NCBI GenBank assembly: GCA_937868205.1
Contig: CALMMC010000009.1
Location: 1-54,453, forward strand
Direction of reading: 5' to 3'
DNA: 54,453 bases
DNA from: JAAZPG01 sp012797375
Lineage (GTDB): Bacteria > Acidobacteriota > Aminicenantia > Aminicenantales > UBA4085
Positions 1 to 7,611 of the stretch are shown piece by piece (positions within the stretch are counted from its first letter, which is position 1; each line of letters opens with the position of its first letter). A program made the translations under genes and the position numbers. The notes beneath the pieces are model-generated. The model was not told the origin of the DNA. It ran no database searches and saw nothing but the letters and a program-made list of their open reading frames with translations.

Positions 1-131
1 GGTGTGTGACGGATGTAGTTACATACTACATAGTGTTGTGGTTGTTTGTTTTTTTTTTTTTAAGTAGACGGCGACCACCGGGATCTACACAGAGTAGATC
101 GTCGGCAGCGTCAGATGTGTATAAGAGACAG
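1..131. other. Sequencing adapter and junk at left contig end
   Basis: Bases 113-131 read AGATGTGTATAAGAGACAG, the Tn5 mosaic end used in Nextera libraries, preceded by the read-1 adapter part at about 99-112 and by an i5-type arm holding an 8-base index AGAGTAGA. The first 60 or so bases are T-rich filler. None of this is genomic, so the reading frame that opens at base 6 is an artefact. Genuine sequence starts at about 132. Confidence 0.97.
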
Positions 132-179
132 GGTGTAGGTCGACCCGATGTCGATCGAGGCGAGGGCCGAGGGCGTCAT
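132..179 (-). CDS. glmL: GlmL/MutL-like protein, N-terminal 16 codons only (cut by contig end)
   Basis: The frame opens with ATG at 179, overlapping the glmS stop in an ATGA arrangement, and runs off the genomic end at 132. The 16 visible residues are MTPSALASIDIGSTYT. The stretch DIGSTYT is the first phosphate-binding motif of the ASKHA (actin-like ATPase) fold as found in MutL/GlmL, a protein encoded between the two glutamate mutase subunits in clostridia and thought to maintain or reactivate the B12 enzyme. Identification rests on this motif and on the position after glmS. The large subunit (glmE) would be expected farther left, outside the contig. Confidence 0.72.
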
Positions 180-598
180 GGACGGCTCGCGGCGGCGATA
201 TCGGCTTTCAGCATCTTGACGACCTCGGCCAGGTCGACCTGGGGGCGGAAGACGCGGTTGAAGCCCATGTCCAAGAACTTCTTCTCGACCTCCTCATAGG
301 GCGTTTTGCCGACCACGAGGTTGCCGCCGACATAGAGGAGAATGCGGTCCAGGCCGCGCTCGATGCATTTGGCCCGAAGGCCTTCGCAGTCGATTTCTCC
401 GTGACCGTAAAGAGAGGAGACGAGGATGGCCGCGGCATCCGTCTCAACGGCCGCGTCGATAAATTCCTCCTGGCTGACCATCACTCCGAGGTTGGTCACA
501 TGAAAACCCGCCTCGGAGAAATAGGCATCCAGGATCTTGTTGCCGACCGAGTGACAGTCGGCCCCGATGACGCCGAGAACGATATTTTGCGGATTCAT
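176..598 (-). CDS. glmS: Glutamate (methylaspartate) mutase, small B12-binding subunit
   Basis: A 140-residue protein matching the sigma subunit of glutamate mutase, which with GlmE converts L-glutamate to threo-3-methylaspartate using adenosylcobalamin. The B12-binding signature is visible at the N-terminus as GADCHSVGNKIL, with the DxHxxG histidine that replaces dimethylbenzimidazole as the lower cobalt ligand. A second loop, SSLYGHGEID, and the C-terminal LYVGGNL complete the Rossmann-like fold. Length is normal for the family (about 137). The start ATG at 598 shares one base with the upstream regulator's stop (TGATG), so translation is probably coupled. This marks the methylaspartate route of glutamate fermentation. 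Other B12-binding mutase small subunits are possible but fit less well. Confidence 0.92.
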   Translation of the reverse strand: MNPQNIVLGVIGADCHSVGNKILDAYFSEAGFHVTNLGVMVSQEEFIDAAVETDAAAILVSSLYGHGEIDCEGLRAKCIERGLDRILLYVGGNLVVGKTPYEEVEKKFLDMGFNRVFRPQVDLAEVVKMLKADIAAASRP

Positions 599-1602
599 CA
601 GACGCTCCTTTTTTCCTCGTCCAGGAGCGTTCGCAGCCGCTCTTCGACATGAAGGAGCGAGCCCCGCTCGATTTGGTAATCGAAGGGGATGATGATCCCG
701 CCCCGCTCGGTGAACGCCTGGAGAGCGGGCAAGTGCTCCCGGTTTTTCTGCAGGGAATACCCGGCCGGAACGATGACCGCGTCGAGCGCGGCGATGAACT
801 CGTCGAGACGCTCGAGCTGGGAGATGAAGAGGGTTTTGACGCCGGTGGAGGGGATGTCGAACGTCCGGAGATGGTCCAGGATGATCGCCTGAAACTTTCT
901 CGATTCGCTGAGGATGCCGATCCGCTGAGCCGGCGTGAGCCGGGCCAGGCTGATGATGGACGTCCGGGTCGGGGCGACGGCCACCTGGACGGCCTTGCTC
1001 CGGATTTCGGGGAAGCGGTCGATCAATTCCTGGTAATGGGTGGTGGTCGTCAAAACGAGGTCGAAGATCTCGAGACGGGCGCCCGCCCCGGGATCCTCGA
1101 ACAAGTCGTCCAGGTCGATCCGAGCCAGGTTGACGTTGGGGATCAGGAGAAACTGGCGCTCGAAAATCGTCAGGGTTTCGGGATTGCAATCGATGGCGGC
1201 CACCGAGAGATTCCGCAGGCTGTCCTCCCGGCCCAGCAGGCGGAGGTCGAAGAACATCCGAATGTCCTGGGCGGAAAACTTAAGGCGACCCAGTTGATCC
1301 AATAGCTCGTCGATCAGCCGGATCGCCCGGTCTTTGCGATCCTCGACCGGGGCGACCGCTTCCCCGGCGACGAAAGATCCGCGGCCGGAAAACGCTTCGA
1401 TGAGCCCGCGGCGGACGAGCTCCTCGTAGGCTCTTTTAACCGTTCCCCGGGCCGTCCCGAGTTCCTCGGCGAGCTCGCGCTCGGGAGGGAGCTTGTCGCC
1501 GGGAAGAAGAACGCGGTTTTTTATCTGCTGGTCGAAAAAGGAGATGATTTGCTGATAAGCGGGCGGAGCGGAAGAGCTTTTGTCCAGCTTCATCTTTTCC
1601 AT
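598..1602 (-). CDS. GntR-family transcriptional regulator of the glutamate mutase locus
   Basis: A 334-residue regulator. Residues about 5-80 form the GntR winged helix-turn-helix, including LPPERELAEELGTARGTV and a beta-hairpin wing ending in GRGSFVAG. The remaining 250 residues form a larger alpha/beta effector region rather than the short FadR, HutC or MocR domains, so the ligand cannot be named. I chose ATG 1602 because GGAGG lies 5 bases upstream, although a TTG at 1614 is in frame. It is the first gene of the operon with glmS and the glmL-like gene, and three half-sites in its own promoter suggest autoregulation. The ligand may relate to glutamate or B12 (inference). Confidence 0.85.
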   Translation of the reverse strand: MEKMKLDKSSSAPPAYQQIISFFDQQIKNRVLLPGDKLPPERELAEELGTARGTVKRAYEELVRRGLIEAFSGRGSFVAGEAVAPVEDRKDRAIRLIDELLDQLGRLKFSAQDIRMFFDLRLLGREDSLRNLSVAAIDCNPETLTIFERQFLLIPNVNLARIDLDDLFEDPGAGARLEIFDLVLTTTTHYQELIDRFPEIRSKAVQVAVAPTRTSIISLARLTPAQRIGILSESRKFQAIILDHLRTFDIPSTGVKTLFISQLERLDEFIAALDAVIVPAGYSLQKNREHLPALQAFTERGGIIIPFDYQIERGSLLHVEERLRTLLDEEKRSV

Positions 1603-1613
1603 GATTTCCTCCA

Positions 1614-1676
1614 AATGGACTAATCCACCTTATAATGGCCTAATCCTTCTATAGACCATTTTTACCGGCATGTCAA
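1614..1676 (-). promoter_or_regulatory. Promoter and triple half-site operator of the GntR-glmS operon
   Basis: On the minus strand TTGACA (1671-1676), a 17-base spacer and TATAGA (1648-1653) form a near-consensus sigma-70 promoter. Three copies of a 9-base half-site overlap or follow it: AATGGTCTA (1652-1660), its inverse TAGGCCATT (1634-1642) and again TAGTCCATT (1614-1622). The first pair is an inverted repeat across the -10 box and the last two are direct repeats spaced 20 bases, about two helical turns. This is a plausible binding site for the GntR protein made from this promoter. Confidence 0.75.
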
Positions 1677-1706
1677 GAATTGCTGGAAACACCGGTCGTT
1701 CCGGAG

Positions 1707-1712
1707 TATAAT
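1707..1712 (+). promoter_or_regulatory. -10 box TATAAT placed for a leaderless transcript
   Basis: A perfect TATAAT ends 7 bases before the ATG of the 1538-residue protein, so initiation is expected at or next to the start codon. The only purine-rich stretch upstream (CCGGAG, 1701-1706) is 13 bases from the ATG, too far for a normal Shine-Dalgarno site. No good -35 box was found at 16-18 bases. Confidence 0.6.
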
Positions 1713-1719
1713 ATTTTTT

Positions 1720-4700
1720 ATGAAGAAAGGCGGATCCGCCGCGGGGCGATACCGATCCAGCCCTTGGCATGCGCTTCAATTCGAATCTCCGACTCCTCTT
1801 CGGGCGAGGGAAATCCTGGAAGCCGCCGAATCCGCCGTCTCCTCGGGCCGCCTTCCGGCGGCCGCCTCGGCCAAGGAATACCTGAACCTGACGTCGAGCC
1901 GGACGTTTCTTCAGGCGCTCGGCGAACCGGACCTGTTGAACCGATGGGCGGAGACGGTCTTCGCCTTCATCCGTCTCACCGGCTACAACCTCCTCGACTT
2001 GTTCGAAAGCCGGATCCGGGAACAGCCTCACAAGATCCTTTTCCAAGACATGTCCGCGTCCACGCCCGTCCAATGGACCTACGAACAGGTGGGCCGCCGG
2101 GTCCGGGAGCTCGCCGGCTCATTCTACGCCATGGGCCAGGAGGACGGAGCGGAGCCCCGGGTGGCGATCTACGCGGAAAACAACGTCGAATGCGCCTCGG
2201 CCGATTTGGCCTGCCTCCTTTACGACATTCTGGACACGCCGATCAATCCCCATTTCAACATCGACAACTTGGTCGAGATCTTCGACGCTCTGAACATCAC
2301 GATCGCCCTCACCGACCGGCCGGACCGCCGGAAAATCCTGGGCGAAGTCCGCCGCCGGACGGCCCGGCCGTTCCGGATCTTGACCGTGGCCCCGGCCGGG
2401 AAGCCGGAAAATGAAAAGGACGGCGTCCTCATTGAATATGCCAAACGCCGGCCGGTTCGTTCCCTCGAATCGCTTCTCGAGGCCCGCCGCCGCCGGCCGG
2501 TCAACGAAGTCGCCACGGTCATGTTCACCTCGGGCTCGACCGGGCGGCCGAAAGGCGTGTCCTTTTCTTCCTACCACCTGGTCTCCAAGCGCTTCGCCCG
2601 GGCGGCGGCCCTGCCCGACGTCGGCGACGACGAGGTCTTCCTGAGCTTTCTTCCCCTCTTTCACACGTTCGGCCGTTACCTGGAGCTTCTCGGCATGATC
2701 TTCTGGAGGGGGACATACGTCTTCGCCGGGAATCCCTCGGCCGACACGCTGTTCACCCTCTTCCCCAAGGTCAATCCGACGGGATTCATCAGCGTCCCCG
2801 TCCGCTGGGCCCAGCTCTACGAGAGGTGCCTGGAAAAGCTGGACGAGACCTCCGGCGCCGACCGGAAGAGCGTCATCCGCTCGGTTGTCGGCCAGCGGCT
2901 CCGCTGGGGCCTGTCCGCCGCCGGTTACCTGGATCCGAGAGTCTTCCGGTTTTTCGAACAGGAGGGCATCAACCTTTCGAGCGGGTTCGGCATGACCGAG
3001 GGCACCGGAGGAATCACCATGACTCCTCCCGGCCGGTACGTCGACAACACCCACGGGCTGCCGCTTCCGGGCGTCCGCCTCCGCCTCGGCCGGGACAGCG
3101 AGCTCGAGGCCTCCGGCCATTACATCGCCCCTTACCTGGAAGCGGCCGCGCCGGAAAGCCTCATCCCCTTCCCGGAAAATCCGGAGACCGACTACTGGCT
3201 TCAGACCGGCGACATCTTCCGGCGGCTGTCCAACGGCTATTACCAAATCATCGACCGGATCAAGGACATTTATAAAAACAACCGGGGCCAGACGATCGCT
3301 CCCCGCAAGGTCGAGGATAAATTCATCGGCGTCCCCGGCATCAAGCGGACGTTTCTCGTCGGAGACGGGCGGCCCACCAACGTGCTGTTCATCGTTCCCG
3401 ACCGCAGCGACACCGTCCTGGCTTCGGCCTTGGTCCAGGATAACGGCCGGGAATATTACCGGCGGATCGTCACCGCGGCCAACGCCGACCTGGCTCCTTA
3501 CGAACGGGTCATCAATTTCGCCGTCCTCGACCGCGATTTCGACGCCGCCTGGGGCGAGGTGACTCCCAAGGGTTCCTTCAACCGGAAGCGGATCGAGGAG
3601 AATTTTTCCGGCCGGATCGAGGAGCTCTACCGCAAACCTTATCTTGAGCTGGCCGGCCCCGGCGGAACCGTCCGCATCCCGCTGTGGTTCTTCCGCGACT
3701 TGGGCATCCTGGAGGACGAAATCACGCGCGACGCCCGCGGCCTCCGCGACCGGAACCGGAAGCTCCGCCTGCCGTTGCGGCCGACGGCCCGGCCGAAAGT
3801 CTGGCTGGTGGGCGATCTGGAATACGAAATCCAGGGGACGGTCGTCGATTTAGGCTTGTTCGCCCGCCAGCCGATTCTTTGGGCCGGCAATCCCGCCTTG
3901 ATCCGCTTTTCCCCCTGCAAGGAAGGCTGGGACCTGCCGCTGGAGCCGGCGACGGACCGCGTCTTCCTTCCCGACCGGCGCGTCCGTCTCGCCCCGACGG
4001 AGGATATCGCCCAGCCGTCCAATATCCGGAACACTCCCCTTCTCCGCCTCAATGAAATCCTCGTCCGGATCCTATTTTCCGGACGGAAGCCGCTCGACGG
4101 CCTTCTCGACGAGCTGGAAAAGCTTTTCCAGGAGCCGGATCTCCGAACCACGAACCTCATCCGCAGCCGTCTCCGGGCCCTTGCCGGCCATCCGGCCGAA
4201 GACGTCCGCTGCTGGGCCTACCGCCTCCTTCTCCTCGACAATCCAAACGTCGATTACAGCCGGCTTCTGCCGGCCTTCGTCCAGTCGGGCAAGCCGTTCC
4301 TCAATGCCCGGAGCATCGAGGGAATCGTCTCGGCCCGGCCGGGCAAAAGCCGCCTGGATTCACTCCGCCGGCGGATGATCGCCTACCGGGAAACGATGAC
4401 CTGGCCGGCCAATCCGGTCACCCGGCTCCAATTCGACCGCATCCTCCGGCTGCTGGCGAACCTGACCCGGGTTCACCCGGAATTCTTCGGCTCCATCCGG
4501 GCGGAGCTGGCGGCCTGGGCTCTTCATACGGCCGATCCAGGGCTGGCCGCCTCGGCCGAAAAGCTCCTGGCCAAGCTCACACACGGGATCGAAAAAGACG
4601 GCAAGAAAGCCGCCTTCGGCGTCTTGAGAAAAGAAGACCGGCTGGTTTTCGAGGAAGGGCTCGGTCCCGCCGAGATCCGCCGGTTGAAAACGCTTCTCCT

Positions 4701-6336
4701 CGGGACGACGTTCCTCCACGAGTCCATCCGGTTCGCCTTCGGCCCGGATGATTTCAACCCGAGGGACATCCCGGCCGCCGGCATTTGGATTTCCCGGGCC
4801 CATTCCGTCTCCTCCTTCCCCGATTACCGGATCAGCCTGAATACGACCTCCAGCCGCCATTATGACCTGAAGCTTTTCCTCAAAGGGCGGCCGTGGTCGG
4901 ACCGCGAATGGCGGACGATTCTCTGGTCGGCCTTCCTGGCCGACCACCCGGAGGAGACGGCGGCCATGGCTCCCCTTGGGGCAATCCGGCTTGGGGAAGG
5001 CGCCGTCTCCCGGAGATACATCGGCGACCTGACCCTCTGGGAAAAGATCCGTGAATACGCCGGCCGCCGGGCGGCGGGCGCGCCTCCGCCCGAACTGGCG
5101 GTTTGGCGGAAGCTCTACATTGAAGCGATGTCCGTCTTCTTCCGGGCCTGGAAAATGACCGGCCGCCGGATCGTGCCGGGCCCCGTTTCCCCCCTCAACG
5201 CCATCGTCCCGGAAATCGAGTACCGGGACGCGACGATCATCGCTTCTCTCGACTCCCGGACGCCGTACCGGAACACTCTGTCGATTGTCCGTCCGCTCGT
5301 CGACCGCTTTTACCGTCGGACGGCCGCCGATTATCCTTGGATCCGGGAGCAAACGGACTTGGAATGGATTTTCGACGCCTGCTACAACGCCCTGGGCCGT
5401 GATGAAGCGGCGGCCTTTTTCGCCGAACTTCAAAACGACCTCGGCGGGGGGAAGCCCGCCTCACCGGAGCTGGCCGGCCTGCGCCGGCTGCTGGCCGAGT
5501 ACCGCGCCCGGTTCGAAAAAAGCTACCGAATCCCGCTGGCCGGGCTCAACGCCGTCCGGGCCTTTCAGGAATGGGAGGCGGCCAATCCGAAGGCCGACTC
5601 CCGGGACCGGGAACGAAAGGTCCTCGATCTTCACCGGAAATACGACCTGGGCCGCTTCCCGGAGATCGTCCGCTACCATCTCTACCGCCACACCTATTTC
5701 GCCGGGCGGAGCTTGAAGGAGGAGGAGCTGTTCGACCGGCTCCTGGCCTTGATGTCGGAGAATCCCAAGGCCCCGGCCGTCCGGCACGTCGAGCTGTCCG
5801 ATCTCCAAGCCGCCTTGAACGACGAGAGGGACCGGGCCGTCTTCAGCCGGATGATTTTTCCCCATCTCGAGCCGGACCGCCGTCTCGACGTCGTCGTCGA
5901 GGGCGAAGAGGGGGCGGAGCGGATCGTCGTCCGGAGCTTTCTTGTCGACCGCCGGGGCGAAACGTACGCCTTCAGCGAAACAACCGACCCGGCCGACATC
6001 GGCCGCCTCTATCGGCTCTTCTACAAGGAGAATTTCCCCAAGGTCATTTCCCAACAAGACCGACATTTCATCCTCCAAGACCGCCAGAACCGCATCGTCG
6101 GAGGATTGTGCTACCGGGTCATGTCCCGGTCCGTCGTTTTCATCGATGCGGTCGTCATCACGTCCCGGCTGAAGTCAAGCGGCTTGGGCGGAGCCGTGGT
6201 GGACGATTTTTGCGGGCGGATGGCCGGCCAGGGATACACGACGGTCCTGACCCATTTCTACCTTCCCGGCTTTTTCCTCCGCCGGGGATTCCGCCTGGAC
6301 AAGAAATGGGGGGCCCTGGCCAAGTCGATCGGCTAG
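1720..6336 (+). CDS. Giant acyl-CoA synthetase-like protein with C-terminal GNAT domain
   Basis: 1538 residues. Residues about 85-650 are an ANL-superfamily adenylation domain: the P-loop TSGSTGRPKGV lies near 270-280, FGMTEGTGG near 422-430, and a GD..RRLSNGYYQIIDRIKD block with the KNNRGQTIAPRKVED hinge near 500-525. It resembles long-chain acyl-CoA synthetases. Residues about 660-1370 match nothing I recognise, and part of this (RLRALAGHPAEDVRCW) looks like helical repeats. The last 160 residues look like a GNAT acyltransferase, with RLKSSGLGGAVVDDF as the acyl-CoA-binding loop near 1480. No signal peptide or membrane segment is obvious. Known fatty-acyl-AMP/CoA ligases are about 600 residues, so this is a three-part fusion. 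Activation of an acyl group followed by its transfer is an inference. Its stop overlaps the convergent rnk-like gene. Confidence 0.8.
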   Translation: MKKGGSAAGRYRSSPWHALQFESPTPLRAREILEAAESAVSSGRLPAAASAKEYLNLTSSRTFLQALGEPDLLNRWAETVFAFIRLTGYNLLDLFESRIREQPHKILFQDMSASTPVQWTYEQVGRRVRELAGSFYAMGQEDGAEPRVAIYAENNVECASADLACLLYDILDTPINPHFNIDNLVEIFDALNITIALTDRPDRRKILGEVRRRTARPFRILTVAPAGKPENEKDGVLIEYAKRRPVRSLESLLEARRRRPVNEVATVMFTSGSTGRPKGVSFSSYHLVSKRFARAAALPDVGDDEVFLSFLPLFHTFGRYLELLGMIFWRGTYVFAGNPSADTLFTLFPKVNPTGFISVPVRWAQLYERCLEKLDETSGADRKSVIRSVVGQRLRWGLSAAGYLDPRVFRFFEQEGINLSSGFGMTEGTGGITMTPPGRYVDNTHGLPLPGVRLRLGRDSELEASGHYIAPYLEAAAPESLIPFPENPETDYWLQTGDIFRRLSNGYYQIIDRIKDIYKNNRGQTIAPRKVEDKFIGVPGIKRTFLVGDGRPTNVLFIVPDRSDTVLASALVQDNGREYYRRIVTAANADLAPYERVINFAVLDRDFDAAWGEVTPKGSFNRKRIEENFSGRIEELYRKPYLELAGPGGTVRIPLWFFRDLGILEDEITRDARGLRDRNRKLRLPLRPTARPKVWLVGDLEYEIQGTVVDLGLFARQPILWAGNPALIRFSPCKEGWDLPLEPATDRVFLPDRRVRLAPTEDIAQPSNIRNTPLLRLNEILVRILFSGRKPLDGLLDELEKLFQEPDLRTTNLIRSRLRALAGHPAEDVRCWAYRLLLLDNPNVDYSRLLPAFVQSGKPFLNARSIEGIVSARPGKSRLDSLRRRMIAYRETMTWPANPVTRLQFDRILRLLANLTRVHPEFFGSIRAELAAWALHTADPGLAASAEKLLAKLTHGIEKDGKKAAFGVLRKEDRLVFEEGLGPAEIRRLKTLLLGTTFLHESIRFAFGPDDFNPRDIPAAGIWISRAHSVSSFPDYRISLNTTSSRHYDLKLFLKGRPWSDREWRTILWSAFLADHPEETAAMAPLGAIRLGEGAVSRRYIGDLTLWEKIREYAGRRAAGAPPPELAVWRKLYIEAMSVFFRAWKMTGRRIVPGPVSPLNAIVPEIEYRDATIIASLDSRTPYRNTLSIVRPLVDRFYRRTAADYPWIREQTDLEWIFDACYNALGRDEAAAFFAELQNDLGGGKPASPELAGLRRLLAEYRARFEKSYRIPLAGLNAVRAFQEWEAANPKADSRDRERKVLDLHRKYDLGRFPEIVRYHLYRHTYFAGRSLKEEELFDRLLALMSENPKAPAVRHVELSDLQAALNDERDRAVFSRMIFPHLEPDRRLDVVVEGEEGAERIVVRSFLVDRRGETYAFSETTDPADIGRLYRLFYKENFPKVISQQDRHFILQDRQNRIVGGLCYRVMSRSVVFIDAVVITSRLKSSGLGGAVVDDFCGRMAGQGYTTVLTHFYLPGFFLRRGFRLDKKWGALAKSIG

Positions 6337-6746
6337 GATTCGAAATTCCCGGCGGCTTCCGGCTGGTAGAGGACTTTCTTGATCTTGAATTTACGGAGTC
6401 CGCCCGGCACCTTCCACTCGACGACGTCGCCCTTGCGAAATCCGAGCAGAGCGGTTCCCAGGGGGACCAGGACCGAGATTTTTCCCACGCTGAAATCAGC
6501 CGCCAGCGGAAAAACGAGCGTGTATTCCTTTTCCTCGCCCGTCGCGACGTCCTGGATAAGGACCCGCGAGTTCACGGTGACGACGTTCGGGTCGATTTCT
6601 TTCGGATCGACGACGACAGCCCGATCAAGCTCGGCCCGGAGCTCCTGGAAAGCGTTTTTATCGAGATCCGAGGGATCCGGATCGACGGAAGTCAACGCCT
6701 TCAACCGGTCATAGTCGGTTTGGGTCAGGGTGATGGTCTTGGCCAT
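6333..6746 (-). CDS. Rnk / GreA-GreB C-terminal family protein
   Basis: 137 residues resembling Rnk, the so-called regulator of nucleoside diphosphate kinase. That family joins a short N-terminal coiled segment to the FKBP-like C-terminal domain of GreA/GreB and binds RNA polymerase near its secondary channel. Visible family features are the early TQTDYDRLKAL helix, ELDRAVVVDPKEIDPNVVTVNSRV, and the closing LGTALLGFRKGDVVEWKVPGG strand pair. The long GreA coiled-coil with its acidic tip is missing, so transcript-cleavage activity is unlikely. An AGGAG site precedes ATG 6746. Its stop is read from the same CTAG that ends the convergent acyl-CoA synthetase-like gene. Confidence 0.82.
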   Translation of the reverse strand: MAKTITLTQTDYDRLKALTSVDPDPSDLDKNAFQELRAELDRAVVVDPKEIDPNVVTVNSRVLIQDVATGEEKEYTLVFPLAADFSVGKISVLVPLGTALLGFRKGDVVEWKVPGGLRKFKIKKVLYQPEAAGNFES

Positions 6747-6850
6747 GGGAGACTCCTTCGCCTTTTTTTCGTGATTGGATGACAGGTGGACCCGCTGTCA
6801 ATGGCAATATAAGTCAAGACAGGGAATTATGCAAGCCGAACGGCTCGTGG

Positions 6851-6856
6851 TAGAAT
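6851..6856 (+). promoter_or_regulatory. -10 box TAGAAT upstream of the adenosyltransferase
   Basis: TAGAAT ends 8 bases before the chosen ATG at 6865, and no Shine-Dalgarno sequence lies between. This matches the leaderless arrangement seen at several other genes here. The -35 region is unclear. No cobalamin riboswitch could be recognised in the 118-base gap to the divergent gene. Confidence 0.45.
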
Positions 6857-6864
6857 CGGGAACA

Positions 6865-7422
6865 ATGAAGAGCAAGAGAGCGAAATCAAAACCGCCCGCC
6901 CTCCAGGGCCAGGTTCAAATCTACACCGGTGACGGAAAAGGAAAAACCACGGCGGCCCTGGGCCTGGCCCTTCGAGCCGCCGGCCGCGGCTACCGCACGT
7001 ATTTCGGCCAGTTCATGAAAGCCCGGTCCTCGGGAGAGCGGGCCGCCGCCCGGCGGCTCGGCGGCTTGATCACGTTCGCGACCTTCGGCCGTCCCGGCTT
7101 GATCCGGACCGCCGGCCGTCCGGATCCGGAAGACGTCCGGCGGGCGCGCCGCGGACTGGACCTCTGCCGGAAAGCGATGCTTTCCGGCCGGTATGACATC
7201 GTCGTCCTGGATGAAATCAACGTCGCCCTTCACTTCGGCCTCCTCGGCCTGCCGGACGTCCTGGCCCTTCTCGACGAGAAACCTCCGTCCGTCGAGCTCG
7301 TTTTGACCGGGCGCCGGGCTCCGGAAGCGCTCATCCGGCGGGCCGGCCTCGTCACCGAGATGAAGGAAATCAAGCATTATTTCCAGGCCGGCGTCCCCGC
7401 CCGCCACGGCATCGAGGATTGA
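6865..7422 (+). CDS. cobO: Cob(I)yrinic acid a,c-diamide adenosyltransferase (CobO/BtuR type)
   Basis: 185 residues of the CobA/CobO/BtuR family, which attaches the 5'-deoxyadenosyl group of ATP to Co(I) corrinoids in the cytoplasm. The Walker A loop TGDGKGKTTAALG is at residues about 17-29, and VVLDEINVALHFGLL is the Walker B-like segment. The family's YFGQFMKA and the late VLTGRRAPEALI follow in order. Length is normal. I start at ATG 6865 (MKSKRAK), since residues farther upstream show no family similarity. Co-location with a B12-dependent glutamate mutase about 5 kb away suggests it supplies that enzyme, although adenosyltransferases also serve general salvage. Confidence 0.9.
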   Translation: MKSKRAKSKPPALQGQVQIYTGDGKGKTTAALGLALRAAGRGYRTYFGQFMKARSSGERAAARRLGGLITFATFGRPGLIRTAGRPDPEDVRRARRGLDLCRKAMLSGRYDIVVLDEINVALHFGLLGLPDVLALLDEKPPSVELVLTGRRAPEALIRRAGLVTEMKEIKHYFQAGVPARHGIED

Positions 7423-7511
7423 TTCCCCGGCCGCGAAACAAAGAAAATTCCATGGATTCCCTCTATAAAAGAGGCGGATTCGCGGCCGAAATCATGGACC
7501 AGTCCAAAACA

Positions 7512-7540
7512 TTGACTTTTCAGGCGCGGAAAGGCAAAAT
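7512..7540 (+). promoter_or_regulatory. Probable promoter of pta-ackA
   Basis: TTGACT (7512-7517), a 17-base spacer and CAAAAT (7535-7540) lie 72 bases before pta. An AT-rich stretch (7557-7583) follows in the leader and stands out from the GC-rich background. I see no other feature in the 189-base gap after the adenosyltransferase gene. Confidence 0.5.
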
Positions 7541-7611
7541 ACGCCTTCCAACCCCTTGTTTTATAAACATTTAATAATCGACAAGGGAATTGCCGTATGG
7601 AGGATTCATCC

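Noticed and set aside
6..299. 97-residue frame at the left end
   Set aside because: It starts in adapter filler and runs through the mosaic end, then antisense to glmS.
6747..6864. Possible cobalamin riboswitch before cobO
   Set aside because: The gap is only 118 bases, shared with a divergent gene, and I could find no B12-box or typical multi-stem layout.
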